Positions 7,545 through 16,222 of a DNA stretch of 25,614 nucleotides are shown piece by piece (the first letter of the stretch is position 1; each line of letters opens with the position of its first letter). Made by a program: the position numbers and the translations under genes. The notes below the pieces were generated by a model, which had not been told where the DNA came from, searched no databases, and saw only the letters and a program-made list of their open reading frames with translations. This stretch comes from an uncultured Lachnospira sp. (GTDB taxonomy: Bacteria; Bacillota; Clostridia; Lachnospirales; Lachnospiraceae), in the NCBI GenBank assembly GCA_934358235.1, contig CAKRKK010000010.1:1-25614 (forward strand). The letters run 5' to 3'.

Positions 7545-7573
7545 AATATATGATATCGATTACTTATTGTCAA
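7545..7573 (-). promoter_or_regulatory. Promoter of the membrane protein/XRE cassette
   Basis: Minus strand TTGACA (7568-7573), 17-base spacer, TATATT (7545-7550). Confidence 0.75.
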
Positions 7574-7623
7574 GTATATTTTACATTTTGTATTATATAT
7601 CAATCTCATTTTGAACATGGCAT

Positions 7624-7661
7624 AATAAAAGACGGCTACCTGTCATCCACAGATACCCGCC
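7624..7661 (-). terminator. Probable intrinsic terminator downstream of pfkA
   Basis: On the minus strand a 13-position stem with three mismatches (7631-7643 with 7649-7661, 5-base loop) is followed by TTTTATTATG. It lies about 65 bases beyond the pfkA stop. Confidence 0.6.
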
Positions 7662-7725
7662 TGTCATATTAAATATTATATTACATACTATATTGCTTAT
7701 AATATTATAACCACTTCTGATACGG

Positions 7726-8700
7726 TTAGTTAGAAAGCATTGAACTGATATTAAACTCGTACTCGCTTATATCCTTAGTCATAGCAAGTGCCTCATCAAT
7801 ATCATAATCAACAAACTTACCATTCTTATAAGCTACCAGTCTGTTACTCTTTCCTGCAACTAAAAGGTCAACGGCATATGAACCCATAATAGATGCATAC
7901 ATTCTGTCCTTACATGTAGGTGAACCACCTCTTTGCATATAACCAAGAATAGTTGCTCTTGTTTCTATTCCCGTTGCTGCTTCAATTCTTCTTGCCATGC
8001 CTGTTGAGTGTCCAATACCCTCGGCATTGATAATAAGATGATGCTTCTTACCTTTCTTCCTGCCATCAATAATATGATTGATAATAGCCTGCTCATCTCC
8101 GTTATATCTTTCTGGAAGAAGGATATCCTCTGCACCATTCGCAATACCACACCAAAGTGCAATATAACCTGCATTACGTCCCATAACCTCAATAATGCTG
8201 CATCTTTCGTGTGATGTAGAAGTATCTCTTATCTTATCTATAGCCTGCATAGCTGTATTGACTGCTGTATCAAAACCGATAGTATAATCTGTACATGCAA
8301 TATCTAAATCGATAGTTCCAGGAAGACCAATAGTGTTAACACCTGCATCAGCAAGCTTCTGTGCACCTCTGAAGGAGCCATCACCACCGATAACTACCAT
8401 GCCATCAATACCATGCTTCTTACATACCTCTGCTGCCTTCTTCTGTCCTTCTTCTGTCATGAATTCCAGACATCTGGCTGTATAAAGAACCGTACCACCT
8501 CTCTGGATGATATCTGATACGCTCTTTTTATCCATATCAATAATCTCATCATTGATAAGACCATTGTAACCCTTCTGTATTCCTTTTACCTTAAGTCCTT
8601 TATTGATAGCTGTCCTTACAACAGCTCTTATAGCAGGATTCATACCAGGGGCATCGCCACCGCTTGTTAACACACCAATTGTCTTAATTTCCTTAGCCAT
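7726..8700 (-). CDS. pfkA: ATP-dependent 6-phosphofructokinase
   Basis: Phosphorylates fructose 6-phosphate with ATP, the committed step of glycolysis, in the cytosol. The 324-residue protein starts with the nucleotide loop GVLTSGGDAPGMNPAIRAVV. GGDGS at residues 105-109 has Gly rather than Asp at the position that separates ATP-using from PPi-using enzymes. The catalytic motif reads PGTIDLDI at about 127-134: both aspartates (131, 133) are kept but the usual Asn between them is Leu, a variant I associate with this clostridial group. EVMGRNAGYIALW and GGSPTCKDRMYA complete the sugar-phosphate site. The ATG at 8700 is chosen over an in-frame ATG at 8718 because AGGGG lies about 9 bases ahead and the protein then starts MAKEIKTIGVLTSGG. 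It follows dnaE by about 140 bases, the conserved Firmicutes dnaE-pfkA order. Confidence 0.96.
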   Translation of the reverse strand: MAKEIKTIGVLTSGGDAPGMNPAIRAVVRTAINKGLKVKGIQKGYNGLINDEIIDMDKKSVSDIIQRGGTVLYTARCLEFMTEEGQKKAAEVCKKHGIDGMVVIGGDGSFRGAQKLADAGVNTIGLPGTIDLDIACTDYTIGFDTAVNTAMQAIDKIRDTSTSHERCSIIEVMGRNAGYIALWCGIANGAEDILLPERYNGDEQAIINHIIDGRKKGKKHHLIINAEGIGHSTGMARRIEAATGIETRATILGYMQRGGSPTCKDRMYASIMGSYAVDLLVAGKSNRLVAYKNGKFVDYDIDEALAMTKDISEYEFNISSMLSN

Positions 8701-8842
8701 ATATATTTCCCCTTTCATCTAAAGTCTATGACCTTTTTTCGTAAAAGATATATTGTCCTTATAAATATTTTAATACTACCGCCTTTAATATTACCACAAA
8801 ATTCAAAAATAATATATTGTTTTACAAAAAAATTATCATAAT

Positions 8843-11800
8843 TTATGTTGTAGTCACATTTTTTTCACCGTATAAATGCTGTAATCTCTGGATAAGCTCC
8901 GAGTTAACCTTAATTGTACGGCTGGCTGGAAGGGGAATTCTTCTGTTTTCTTTAGTACAATATATCACAACTGTATCTTTTCCATCTGATTCATAGAGTA
9001 TATTCTCAAGCTCAGCTTTTCTTTCCTCATATTCCGAAACTCCTGCGAATCTGATCCATAATTTTCTTGGCACACTTGCAAAGTCAACAACCTTGTCACA
9101 TATAAGCTTTGCATTCTCATCGACATTAGCCTGCACTTTTCCTGTTATAAAGACCTTATCTGCCGTATCTATAACAAGCCTGTTTGCAGTAAAGCTATTA
9201 GGAAATACAACAACCTCAACCGTTCCTACAATGTCCTCAAGTGTAAGAAACGCCATAAGCTGTCCCTTCTTCGTTGTCTTAATAGTCTTTTCGGTTATTA
9301 TACCTCCAATAGTTGCAACTGCCCCATCTCTTGCCTTCGTTTCGCCAAGCTCATCATCCACCTCGAAATCAGAAGAAACATTCGTTATATACTTATTAAC
9401 CATTCCTGTATATTCATCAAGAGGATGTCCACTTACATATACACCAAGAATTTCCTTCTCATAACCAAGAAGTTCTTCCTTAGTGTACTCTGCAACATCA
9501 GGAATTCTTATTTCAAATGCTTTTTTATCCTCATCTGCTGCAAAGTCAAACAAGGACATCTGCCCTGTCATAGAATCCTTATTCTGCTTTATAGCACTAT
9601 CAAGCATACTGTCAGAAACTATCATCATAGCTTTTCTTGTATGTCCAAAGGTATCAAAAGCTCCAGCCTTCACAAAATTCTCAACAGCACGCTTATTAAG
9701 TGCATGCGACATTCTCGTGACAAAATCCTGCATAGATATAAAGCTTCCATTTTCACTTCGTTCCTTCAGAATAGCCTGTATGGTAGGTCTTCCAAGTGAC
9801 TTAATAGCTGCCATTGCGAATCTTATCTTTCCATCCTCTACTGAGAATTCCATCTGTGATTGATTAACATCAGGTGGAAGTATGCCTATATTCATCTGTT
9901 TACAGGCATATATATATCCGGCAACCTTTGATGTGTTATCAATAACCGAGGTCATAAGTGCTGCCATGAATTCGACAGGATAATATGTCTTAAGATAAGC
10001 CGTCTGGAACGATACTACTGCATAGCAGGCTGCGTGAGACTTGTTGAAGGCATACTTTGCAAAATCAATCATATCATCGTATATCTTGCCTGCTACCTTC
10101 TCATCTACTCCATTGTTAACGCAGCCCTTAACATTCTCCTCCGGATTGCCATATATGAAGTTCCTGCGCTCCTGCTCCATAACATAAGCCTTCTTCTTAG
10201 ACATGGCACGCCTTACAAGATCACTCCGTCCCCAGGAATATCCAGCCAGATCACGTACAATCTGCATAACCTGCTCCTGATACACAATACAGCCATAGGT
10301 TGGCTTAAGTATAGCCTCTAGCTGCGGACACGCATATGTTACACTGTCCTGATTATTCTTTCCCTTAATGTACTGTGGAATAAAGTCCATAGGCCCCGGT
10401 CTGTATAGTGAAATTCCCGCTATAAGATCTTCAAGTGACCTTGGCTTTAATTCCTTCATGAAAGATTTCATACCAGGACTTTCTAGCTGGAATATACCAT
10501 CACATTTTCCCGTACTTATTGCATCAAACACTCCCTTATCAGAATAATCAATATTGTGAATAGAGAAATCCTTATTATGCTTTTTTATAAGCTTTTCTGC
10601 ATCCTTAATAACTGTAAGTGTTCTTAAGCCTAAGAAATCCATCTTAAGAAGTCCTAACTCCTCAAGTGTTGTCATAACAAACTGTGCAACAACTGCTCCA
10701 TCTGAGCCTGTCGATAATGGAACATAATCTTCTACCGGCTTTCCGCAGATAAGAACTCCTGCGGCGTGCATAGAAGCATGTCTTGGGAGCCCTTCAAGCC
10801 TTTTACTCTTGTCAATAAGATCTCTTACAGCTTCATTGTTATCATACTCACTCTTAAGATCAGGATTCTCTGCAAGTGCCTTATCTATCGTTATTCCTAT
10901 CTCTCTTGGCACCATCTTTGCTATGTTATCAACCATAGCATAAGGCAGATCCAGCACCCTTCCTACATCCTTTATAACAGCCCTTGCTGCCATAGTACCA
11001 AATGTAACTATCTGCGAAACACAATCCTTGCCATACTTTTCAACAACATAGTCGATAACCTCCTGTCTTCTTTCATAACAGAAATCCACATCAATATCGG
11101 GCATGGATACACGCTCCGGATTAAGAAAACGTTCAAATATGAGACTGTATTTAATAGGATCTAAATCTGTTATCTCAAGGCAATATGAAACTATACTACC
11201 CGCTGCAGAACCTCTTCCAGGTCCTACCGGTATATCATGCCTTTTGGCAAAATTAATATAATCCCACACAATAAGGAAATAATCCACGTAGCCCATGGAA
11301 TAAATAACTGAAAGCTCGTATGCAAGCCTCTGGAATATGTTATTGGTATCCTCTGCTATCTTTATAACAACATCTTTTCTGTCTTCTACAGACTCCTCCT
11401 TTGCAAGCCTTACAAACTCTTCAACAGATATATCCGCTGCCTGCTGTGGATATCTTTTCTTAAGTCCCTCATAACACAGATAATTAAGATAAGTCCATGA
11501 TGTATAGCCTTCTGGCACAGCAAATCTTGGAAGCTTTGTCACACCGAATTCAATCTCGACATTACATCTTTTTGCTATCTTTTCAGTATTAGCCAGCGCC
11601 TGCGGTGCATACTTAAACAATTCTGCCATCTCCTCAGGTGATTTAAGATAATACTGTCCTCCTGTATAACGCATTCTGTTCTCGTCTGTAACCTTCTTAC
11701 CAGTCTGTATACATAACAGAATATCGTGTGCATCAGCATCCTCAGCATATGTATAATGCACATCATTAGTACATATAAGCTCTATTCCTGTTTCCTCTGA

Positions 11801-12379
11801 CATTCTAAGAAGCTGCGGATTAACATACTGCTGTTCTGCTATGCCATGATCCTGCAGCTCAAGAAAGAAATTATCCTTTCCAAATATTTCCTGATAAGTC
11901 AGTGCTGTCTTTTTAGCTTCATCATACATTCCCCTTGTGAGGTATCTTTGAACTTCACCTGCAAGGCAGGCACTCGTAGCTATAATTCCCTCGTGGAATT
12001 CCCTAAGCAGTTCCTTATCGACTCTTGGCTTATAGTAAAAGCCCTCTGTAAAACCTCTTGAAACTATCTTCATAAGATTCTGATAACCAGTATTATTCTC
12101 GGCAAGCAATACAAGATGATTATATTTATCCTCACCCGTTCCTGCCTCCTTATCGAATCTTGAGCCAGGGGCTACATACACCTCACAGCCAAGAATAGGC
12201 TTAATTCCTGCATCCTTAGCTGCCCTGTAGAAATCTATAACACCATACATAACTCCGTGATCAGTTATCGCAAGGCTATCCATGCCAAGCTCTGCGGCAC
12301 GCTTAGTTATTTCTTTAATCTTACTTGAACCATCTAAAAGTGAATACTCTGTATGGACATGCAAATGTGTAAATGACAT
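8843..12379 (-). CDS. dnaE: DNA polymerase III alpha subunit (DnaE type)
   Basis: Replicative polymerase of the C family. The 1178-residue protein opens with the PHP domain (FTHLHVHTEYSLLDGSSKIK, then ITDHGVMYGV), continues with GPGRGSAAGS, the catalytic aspartate motif MPDIDVDFCYERR, and RHASMHAAGVLI in the palm and finger regions, then the helix-hairpin-helix/beta-binding part, and an OB-fold near 980-1060 (MAFLTLEDIVGTVEVVVFP). Low-GC Gram-positives carry both PolC and DnaE; this is DnaE because the PHP domain is N-terminal and there is no exonuclease domain inserted. In Bacillus the DnaE enzyme extends RNA primers before handing over to PolC; the same is likely here but inferred. GGAGG lies 9 bases before the ATG. 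It leads the dnaE-pfkA pair, with an extended -10 promoter upstream. Confidence 0.97.
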   Translation of the reverse strand: MSFTHLHVHTEYSLLDGSSKIKEITKRAAELGMDSLAITDHGVMYGVIDFYRAAKDAGIKPILGCEVYVAPGSRFDKEAGTGEDKYNHLVLLAENNTGYQNLMKIVSRGFTEGFYYKPRVDKELLREFHEGIIATSACLAGEVQRYLTRGMYDEAKKTALTYQEIFGKDNFFLELQDHGIAEQQYVNPQLLRMSEETGIELICTNDVHYTYAEDADAHDILLCIQTGKKVTDENRMRYTGGQYYLKSPEEMAELFKYAPQALANTEKIAKRCNVEIEFGVTKLPRFAVPEGYTSWTYLNYLCYEGLKKRYPQQAADISVEEFVRLAKEESVEDRKDVVIKIAEDTNNIFQRLAYELSVIYSMGYVDYFLIVWDYINFAKRHDIPVGPGRGSAAGSIVSYCLEITDLDPIKYSLIFERFLNPERVSMPDIDVDFCYERRQEVIDYVVEKYGKDCVSQIVTFGTMAARAVIKDVGRVLDLPYAMVDNIAKMVPREIGITIDKALAENPDLKSEYDNNEAVRDLIDKSKRLEGLPRHASMHAAGVLICGKPVEDYVPLSTGSDGAVVAQFVMTTLEELGLLKMDFLGLRTLTVIKDAEKLIKKHNKDFSIHNIDYSDKGVFDAISTGKCDGIFQLESPGMKSFMKELKPRSLEDLIAGISLYRPGPMDFIPQYIKGKNNQDSVTYACPQLEAILKPTYGCIVYQEQVMQIVRDLAGYSWGRSDLVRRAMSKKKAYVMEQERRNFIYGNPEENVKGCVNNGVDEKVAGKIYDDMIDFAKYAFNKSHAACYAVVSFQTAYLKTYYPVEFMAALMTSVIDNTSKVAGYIYACKQMNIGILPPDVNQSQMEFSVEDGKIRFAMAAIKSLGRPTIQAILKERSENGSFISMQDFVTRMSHALNKRAVENFVKAGAFDTFGHTRKAMMIVSDSMLDSAIKQNKDSMTGQMSLFDFAADEDKKAFEIRIPDVAEYTKEELLGYEKEILGVYVSGHPLDEYTGMVNKYITNVSSDFEVDDELGETKARDGAVATIGGIITEKTIKTTKKGQLMAFLTLEDIVGTVEVVVFPNSFTANRLVIDTADKVFITGKVQANVDENAKLICDKVVDFASVPRKLWIRFAGVSEYEERKAELENILYESDGKDTVVIYCTKENRRIPLPASRTIKVNSELIQRLQHLYGEKNVTTT

Positions 12380-12444
12380 ATTTTATTTCCTCCATATATG
12401 GTCATAAAGTTATTTTAATTATCTTATACATCCATATTGTATCA

Positions 12445-12453
12445 ATTATATCA
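12445..12453 (-). promoter_or_regulatory. Extended -10 promoter element upstream of dnaE
   Basis: Minus strand TGATATAAT (TGn-TATAAT) about 65 bases before the dnaE ATG. No good -35 element is found at 16-18 bases, as is usual for extended -10 promoters. Confidence 0.5.
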
Positions 12454-12495
12454 TCAACCGTACATCAAGTATATCTTTAATCACAGCATTTACGC

Positions 12496-12547
12496 ATTAT
12501 ATTTACATATCATATTTATCTATTATATTTATCTATCATATTTACAT
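12496..12547. repeat. 13-bp tandem repeat next to the chromate transporter stop codon
   Basis: Four contiguous 13-bp units start at 12496, 12509, 12522 and 12535 (forms ATTATATTTACAT and ATCATATTTATCT). The last unit reaches the first base of the stop codon at 12547-12549. Confidence 0.85.
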
Positions 12548-13110
12548 CAGCCTGTAATATACCCCGCAGCTATACCAAGTATTGCGCTGATAACAATTAT
12601 TATAACCGGATGTACCTTCTTAAAGGATAATATTAATGCAAGCACGAGTATTCCCATAGAAACATATGTCCCCACTAACTTAAACACCTCCACGGTCAAG
12701 CCATCTGGAATAAATATTTCCATTCCAACTGATATAACTGAGGCTCCTATAAGTCCTACGACCGCTGGCTTAAGACCACTCATACAGCCATTTACAACTC
12801 TACTATTCTTAAACCTTTGGTAACAGCCGGCTATTATAAGTATTATTATAAACGATGGCAGCACTACACCAAGTGTTGCACACACAGAGCCTGCAACTCC
12901 AGCCACCTCTTCACCTACATAGGTAGCCACATTGACTGCAAATGAACCCGGAGTGCTTTCACTAACTGCAATAAAATTAATAATATCCTGCTCACTCATC
13001 CAGCCATGTGCCACAACTTCACTCTCTACAAGAGGAAGCATCGCATAACCTCCTCCGAAGGTGAAAGCACCTATCTTAAAAAAAGTCCACAATAACTTAA
13101 GGTATATCAT
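12547..13110 (-). CDS. Chromate transporter, second subunit of a short-chain pair
   Basis: A half-size (187-residue) CHR-family membrane protein. The family moves chromate or related oxyanions; many anaerobes carry such pairs without proven chromate export, so the substrate is uncertain. The diagnostic GAFTFGGGYAMLPLVESEV motif is near the N-terminus, followed by the AVSESTPGSFAVNVATYVG loop and about five hydrophobic spans. The upstream gene ends TGA at 13128; I choose ATG at 13110 because AAGGA lies about 10 bases ahead, in place of a TTG at 13131. Short-chain CHR proteins work as a pair of oppositely oriented halves, which agrees with the next gene. The stop codon abuts a 13-bp tandem array. 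Confidence 0.88.
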   Translation of the reverse strand: MIYLKLLWTFFKIGAFTFGGGYAMLPLVESEVVAHGWMSEQDIINFIAVSESTPGSFAVNVATYVGEEVAGVAGSVCATLGVVLPSFIIILIIAGCYQRFKNSRVVNGCMSGLKPAVVGLIGASVISVGMEIFIPDGLTVEVFKLVGTYVSMGILVLALILSFKKVHPVIIIVISAILGIAAGYITG

Positions 13111-13127
13111 ATAATCCGCTTCCTTTA

Positions 13128-13694
13128 TCAATCTTTATTTCCAAGCTTTATATAAGCTGTCACCAATCCAAACAATGCACAGCCTGCTATAACAAGGATT
13201 ACATTAACTTGCATAAATGCTGTTAATAATAATGCTGCTGCCATAACTATATATGATACCCCACATTTATCAACCTTCTTATACATAAGCCATAAAGCTC
13301 GTATTATAAGTGCAAGCACACCCGCCCTTATTCCATTAAATGCATATTTTACAAGCTGTATATCCTGAAACTGCCTTAACACAAAGGAAATAGCCAGTAT
13401 AATTATAAATGATGGAAGTATCATGCCAACAGTTCCTGCAACTGCTCCCAAGAAGCCTCCTACGCGATATCCTACAAAGGTTGATGTATTTATTGCTATT
13501 GGACCTGGAGTACTCTCTGCTATGGCAACAATATTGAGTATATCCTCATCCTCCACCCATTTTCTTTTCACAACTGTTTCTCTTTGAATAAGTGGAATCA
13601 TCGCATATCCACCACCGAAGGTAAATGTGCCTATTTTCATAAATGTTATAAATATCTGAAAAAGCAGTCTTAACTTCTTTTTATTATCTTTCAT
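13128..13694 (-). CDS. Chromate transporter, first subunit of a short-chain pair
   Basis: A 188-residue CHR-family membrane protein, homologous to the adjacent gene: GTFTFGGGYAMIPLIQRETV and AIAESTPGPIAINTSTFVGY match the same two conserved loops. About five hydrophobic spans follow, ending in a long C-terminal hydrophobic stretch. ATG at 13694 is preferred because GAGGAT lies 7 bases ahead; an in-frame GTG at 13736 would add 14 polar residues. It is the first gene of the pair and the two starts are close enough for coupled translation. In this family the N-terminal half-like and C-terminal half-like subunits insert with opposite topology and form a heterodimer. Confidence 0.88.
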   Translation of the reverse strand: MKDNKKKLRLLFQIFITFMKIGTFTFGGGYAMIPLIQRETVVKRKWVEDEDILNIVAIAESTPGPIAINTSTFVGYRVGGFLGAVAGTVGMILPSFIIILAISFVLRQFQDIQLVKYAFNGIRAGVLALIIRALWLMYKKVDKCGVSYIVMAAALLLTAFMQVNVILVIAGCALFGLVTAYIKLGNKD

Positions 13695-13790
13695 CAAAAT
13701 ATCCTCATCTTTCTGTTTTACTGCTTCATAATCCACATAATCCTTAAACCCTGCTTATTTAATAATATAACACAAAACACTCCATTAAAT

Positions 13791-13892
13791 TTATTTTAAT
13801 ATTTTTTTAATCGCACTATTTATTCTTGTCTCTGATAGTTCTCCAACGTGCTGTTTCCTGACTATCGCTTTAATAAAAACGGCAGCCTTATT
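13791..13892 (-). pseudogene. Possible C-terminal relic of a glycoside hydrolase family 3 protein
   Basis: A 33-residue open stretch after an in-frame stop has no start codon of its own. It reads KAAVFIKAIVRKQ then HVGELSETRINSAIKKILK and stops. The GELSE-x-RIN-xx-IKKILK ending looks like the final helix of GH3 beta-glucosidases/NagZ-like enzymes. The stretch begins immediately after the C_GCAxxG_C_C gene. The assignment rests on one short motif and could be chance. Confidence 0.25.
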
Positions 13893-14271
13893 TTAATTCA
13901 TCCTCAAGAAATGATGCTGCATCCTTTACGCAGTCAATGCATTCCCTTTTTATAACTCCATCGGTCAAGCCCTTTAATTCCTTACAAATAACTGTACCAT
14001 TCTGTTCCTTGAAACGGTTGATTATTCTTCTGGAACCCTGCATAGTTTTGCTGGCATCTTTATTAATCATACCCAAAACATTAACTGCACCAATTATTGC
14101 ACCACAAGTTGCTTCTGTACTGCCACCCATACCTACTGCAAACCCCTGCGTAAGATTCTTTGCTGTTTCTTCATCAATCCCAGCCATGTTGCAATATGTA
14201 CAAGCCACCGCCTGTGCACAGTTATAACCGCACTTTTTTCTTTGAGCTGCTTCATTTACTTTTGTCTGCAT
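13888..14271 (-). CDS. C_GCAxxG_C_C family redox-type protein
   Basis: A 127-residue soluble cysteine-rich protein of the C_GCAxxG_C_C family. The defining pattern is visible: KKCGYNCAQAV near residues 13-21, CTYC a few residues on, the loop GFAVGMGGSTEATCGAIIGA, and the C-terminal cysteines ICKEL and ECIDCVKDA. The family has no proven reaction; the cysteines suggest a redox or metal role, and members often lie near redox or transport genes. It sits about 110 bases downstream of thioredoxin on the same strand, which supports a thiol-redox context, but cotranscription is not shown. The start at 14271 is followed directly by the family's usual N-terminal helix. Confidence 0.9.
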   Translation of the reverse strand: MQTKVNEAAQRKKCGYNCAQAVACTYCNMAGIDEETAKNLTQGFAVGMGGSTEATCGAIIGAVNVLGMINKDASKTMQGSRRIINRFKEQNGTVICKELKGLTDGVIKRECIDCVKDAASFLEDELK

Positions 14272-14384
14272 AAATATATTTCCTCTCTTATCTGCATTTA
14301 TTTATCTTGTTTTATTATTACGTATATTATATTTATTATAAATATATATTCACATATCGTTGGGCTACCATCCCACCTTTATAT

Positions 14385-14726
14385 TTACATATTAGATGAT
14401 AATAATGTCTCCAGCTCTGCCTTTGATCTTACACCTATTAGCTGATTAATAGCTTTTCCATCCTTCATTAAAATAATTGTAGGAATGCTCATTACCTGAA
14501 ACTGTTGCGCCAGCGCTGTTTCTTCATCAACATTGACCTTTCCAACCTTAGCTTTTCCATCATATTCTGCTGCAAGCTGTTCTATAACCGGTCCCATCAT
14601 TCTGCAAGGTGCACACCATGGAGCCCAGAAATCTATAAGAACCACCTTATCCGATTCTAATACTTCCTTATTGAAATCTTTATCTTTTAATTTTAATAAG
14701 TGCCGTTGGTGATTTAGTTTTACCAT
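14385..14726 (-). CDS. trxA: Thioredoxin, with its 5' end overlapped by the upstream gene
   Basis: Small protein disulfide reductase of the cytosol. The 113-residue reading from ATG at 14726 has the active site WCAPC at residues 37-41 within IDFWAPWCAPCRMMGPV, the cis-proline SIPT and the C-terminal helix ELETLLSS. Canonical thioredoxins begin just before LKLKDKDFNKEV, so the first ten residues (MVKLNHQRHL) are extra. These residues are read out of frame from the last codons of the ATP-binding regulator gene, whose stop lies at 14680, giving a 47-base overlap. Either the trxA start was displaced by arrival of that gene or a later non-ATG start is used. The C_GCAxxG_C_C gene follows. Fold and active site are intact. 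Confidence 0.93.
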   Translation of the reverse strand: MVKLNHQRHLLKLKDKDFNKEVLESDKVVLIDFWAPWCAPCRMMGPVIEQLAAEYDGKAKVGKVNVDEETALAQQFQVMSIPTIILMKDGKAINQLIGVRSKAELETLLSSNM

Positions 14727-16074
14727 CTCGATATATCTTTCCAATTTCAATAAGTGGATTTATAACTTCATTTAAAAATTGACTTCTACTTCGGTAGTTA
14801 AGAGTTGTTTGTAACTCCTTAATTGGTTTTGGTCCTTCCATCTTGAGAATAGCCATAACTTTTTCTGCATCAGTAAAACCTTCTAAATCCAATTCTATAT
14901 CTTCATTTCTATATAGTCTATCAAATAATTTTAAATTTAAAAATCCAGGATATATGGACACTACTGGCTGTATTTCTTCAGGACTGGATTTATAAGCCTC
15001 TATCATAGTTTGAAACCCAGTCCCGCCTCTCTCCATAAGGTTTGCTACATCAAGACATGCTGCTATAATAGCATTGCGTCTGATAGAAGGTATTGAACCA
15101 GAAGGATACTCATTATAATCTTTAGGTAAAAGCCATGAACCAGGTGATACTATTTCTATTCTATCTGAATAAATATCAACGTCAATCTGAGTTCCCGAAA
15201 TAGAATAATCTCTATGTGCAATAGCATTTACCAATGCTTCTCTTACAGCTTCCTTGGGATATGACCTAATTTCATCTCTGCCGCCATTTTCTGTTTTTAC
15301 CCAGCCTGTTTTCGTATTACGTTCAATAAAATTTAATGCATTTTCAAAAACTTTTGCAATTGAACCTCTTAGTCTGCTACTATCCAAAACGATACCTGTC
15401 TTGTTTTTTCCTTTCCACAGGCGACAACAAATCATCGTATCATCTTCATTATAATTGTCAGAAAACATTATAAATCCTGATTTTGCATAACCATCTTTAG
15501 AAATAATTTCTTCGTTCTGCAATTCCTTTATTGTTGGTATTGATTTATCTTGTCTGTATTCCATACAAAGATTAAGATATTCATACCATAAATTTGCTAT
15601 ATATTCTACTTCACTTGTCTCATTATCAACACCATATTTTCTCTTTGAGAGTGAAATAATTTCTTCTGGCGTTGCGGGAGTTGCATTACCATCTCCTTTT
15701 ATAAAAACAGTTTCATTATAGTCGCCCTCTCTATATCTTATAACGGAATCTGCTGGAGATACTTTAATAGCTAATACAAAATGTTCTGCATTAGAATCCA
15801 CACTCCTCATCATATATGAAATCCTTATATGTGGAAAAATATGTCTATCGTTAATTCTTGAAATTAATAATTTTGTTTTATCAACTTCTTCAAGATCAAT
15901 TCCAAAAGCTTCTCCATCGTTTGATACACCTACAAATAAAGTACCTCCTTTACCATTTGCATATCCAATAAGAGTTTTTGCCCATTTAATAGGATTATCA
16001 GGAGTTAATTTAGCTTTATACTCATAACATAAATCTTCTGTAATAACATCAGGATATAATTCTCTGACTTTCAT
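14680..16074 (-). CDS. Schlafen/AlbA_2-type ATP-binding regulator
   Basis: A 464-residue protein of the COG2865 type: an N-terminal AlbA_2 (Schlafen AAA_4-like) domain at about 15-130 (EYKAKLTPDNPIKWAKTLIG then YANGKGGTLFVGVSNDGEAF), a GHKL-like ATPase part at about 280-380 (REALVNAIAHRDYSISGTQI, DRIEIVSPGSW, GGTGF), and a C-terminal winged helix at about 395-460. Members are labelled transcriptional regulators or nucleic-acid-binding ATPases; some sit in defence islands, and the real activity is mostly unknown. GGAGGAGATCT precedes the ATG. The promoter at 16110-16138 is threaded by four phased ACATTA repeats, with four more further upstream. The gene runs into trxA and appears to be a later arrival: trxA is displaced and decayed sequence lies upstream. 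Confidence 0.88.
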   Translation of the reverse strand: MKVRELYPDVITEDLCYEYKAKLTPDNPIKWAKTLIGYANGKGGTLFVGVSNDGEAFGIDLEEVDKTKLLISRINDRHIFPHIRISYMMRSVDSNAEHFVLAIKVSPADSVIRYREGDYNETVFIKGDGNATPATPEEIISLSKRKYGVDNETSEVEYIANLWYEYLNLCMEYRQDKSIPTIKELQNEEIISKDGYAKSGFIMFSDNYNEDDTMICCRLWKGKNKTGIVLDSSRLRGSIAKVFENALNFIERNTKTGWVKTENGGRDEIRSYPKEAVREALVNAIAHRDYSISGTQIDVDIYSDRIEIVSPGSWLLPKDYNEYPSGSIPSIRRNAIIAACLDVANLMERGGTGFQTMIEAYKSSPEEIQPVVSIYPGFLNLKLFDRLYRNEDIELDLEGFTDAEKVMAILKMEGPKPIKELQTTLNYRSRSQFLNEVINPLIEIGKIYRDGKTKSPTALIKIKR

Positions 16075-16109
16075 AGATCTCCTCCATTAATAATAATGTC
16101 TTTATTACA

Positions 16110-16138
16110 AATATATCAAACATTACAAGACATTACAA
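16110..16138 (-). promoter_or_regulatory. Promoter of the Schlafen/AlbA_2-type gene
   Basis: Minus strand TTGTAA (16133-16138), 17-base spacer, TATATT (16110-16115) with TG one base before it. Copies of the phased repeat overlap the -35 element and lie in the spacer. Confidence 0.65.
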
Positions 16139-16157
16139 TAACATTACTAAAACATTG
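16120..16157. repeat. Phased direct repeats, cluster 1 (at the promoter)
   Basis: Plus-strand ACATTA (TAATGT on the minus strand) at 16120, 16130, 16141 and 16152 (last copy ACATTG), spacing 10, 11 and 11 bases. They lie across and upstream of the promoter on one helical face, as expected for cooperative binding of a regulator. Confidence 0.75.
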
Positions 16158-16167
16158 CAAGCCAAAA

Positions 16168-16199
16168 AACACCTGAGTTTTCTCTACATAATAGGTGTT
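16168..16199 (-). terminator. Weak terminator-like hairpin between the two repeat clusters
   Basis: AACACCT (16168-16174 as seen on plus) and AGGTGTT (16193-16199) form a 7-bp stem with an 18-base loop. On the minus strand the stem is followed by a run of six T. It would stop readthrough from the MATE side before the regulator's promoter. Confidence 0.45.
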
Positions 16200-16222
16200 A
16201 TATAATTTTGAAATGGAATGTA

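Noticed and set aside
9425..9863. Two plus-strand frames of about 125 residues inside dnaE
   Set aside because: Antisense shadows of an intact polymerase gene; no start signals or recognisable motifs.
14350..14385. Terminator downstream of trxA
   Set aside because: TGGG/CCCA stem of only four pairs with no T-tract; too weak to call.
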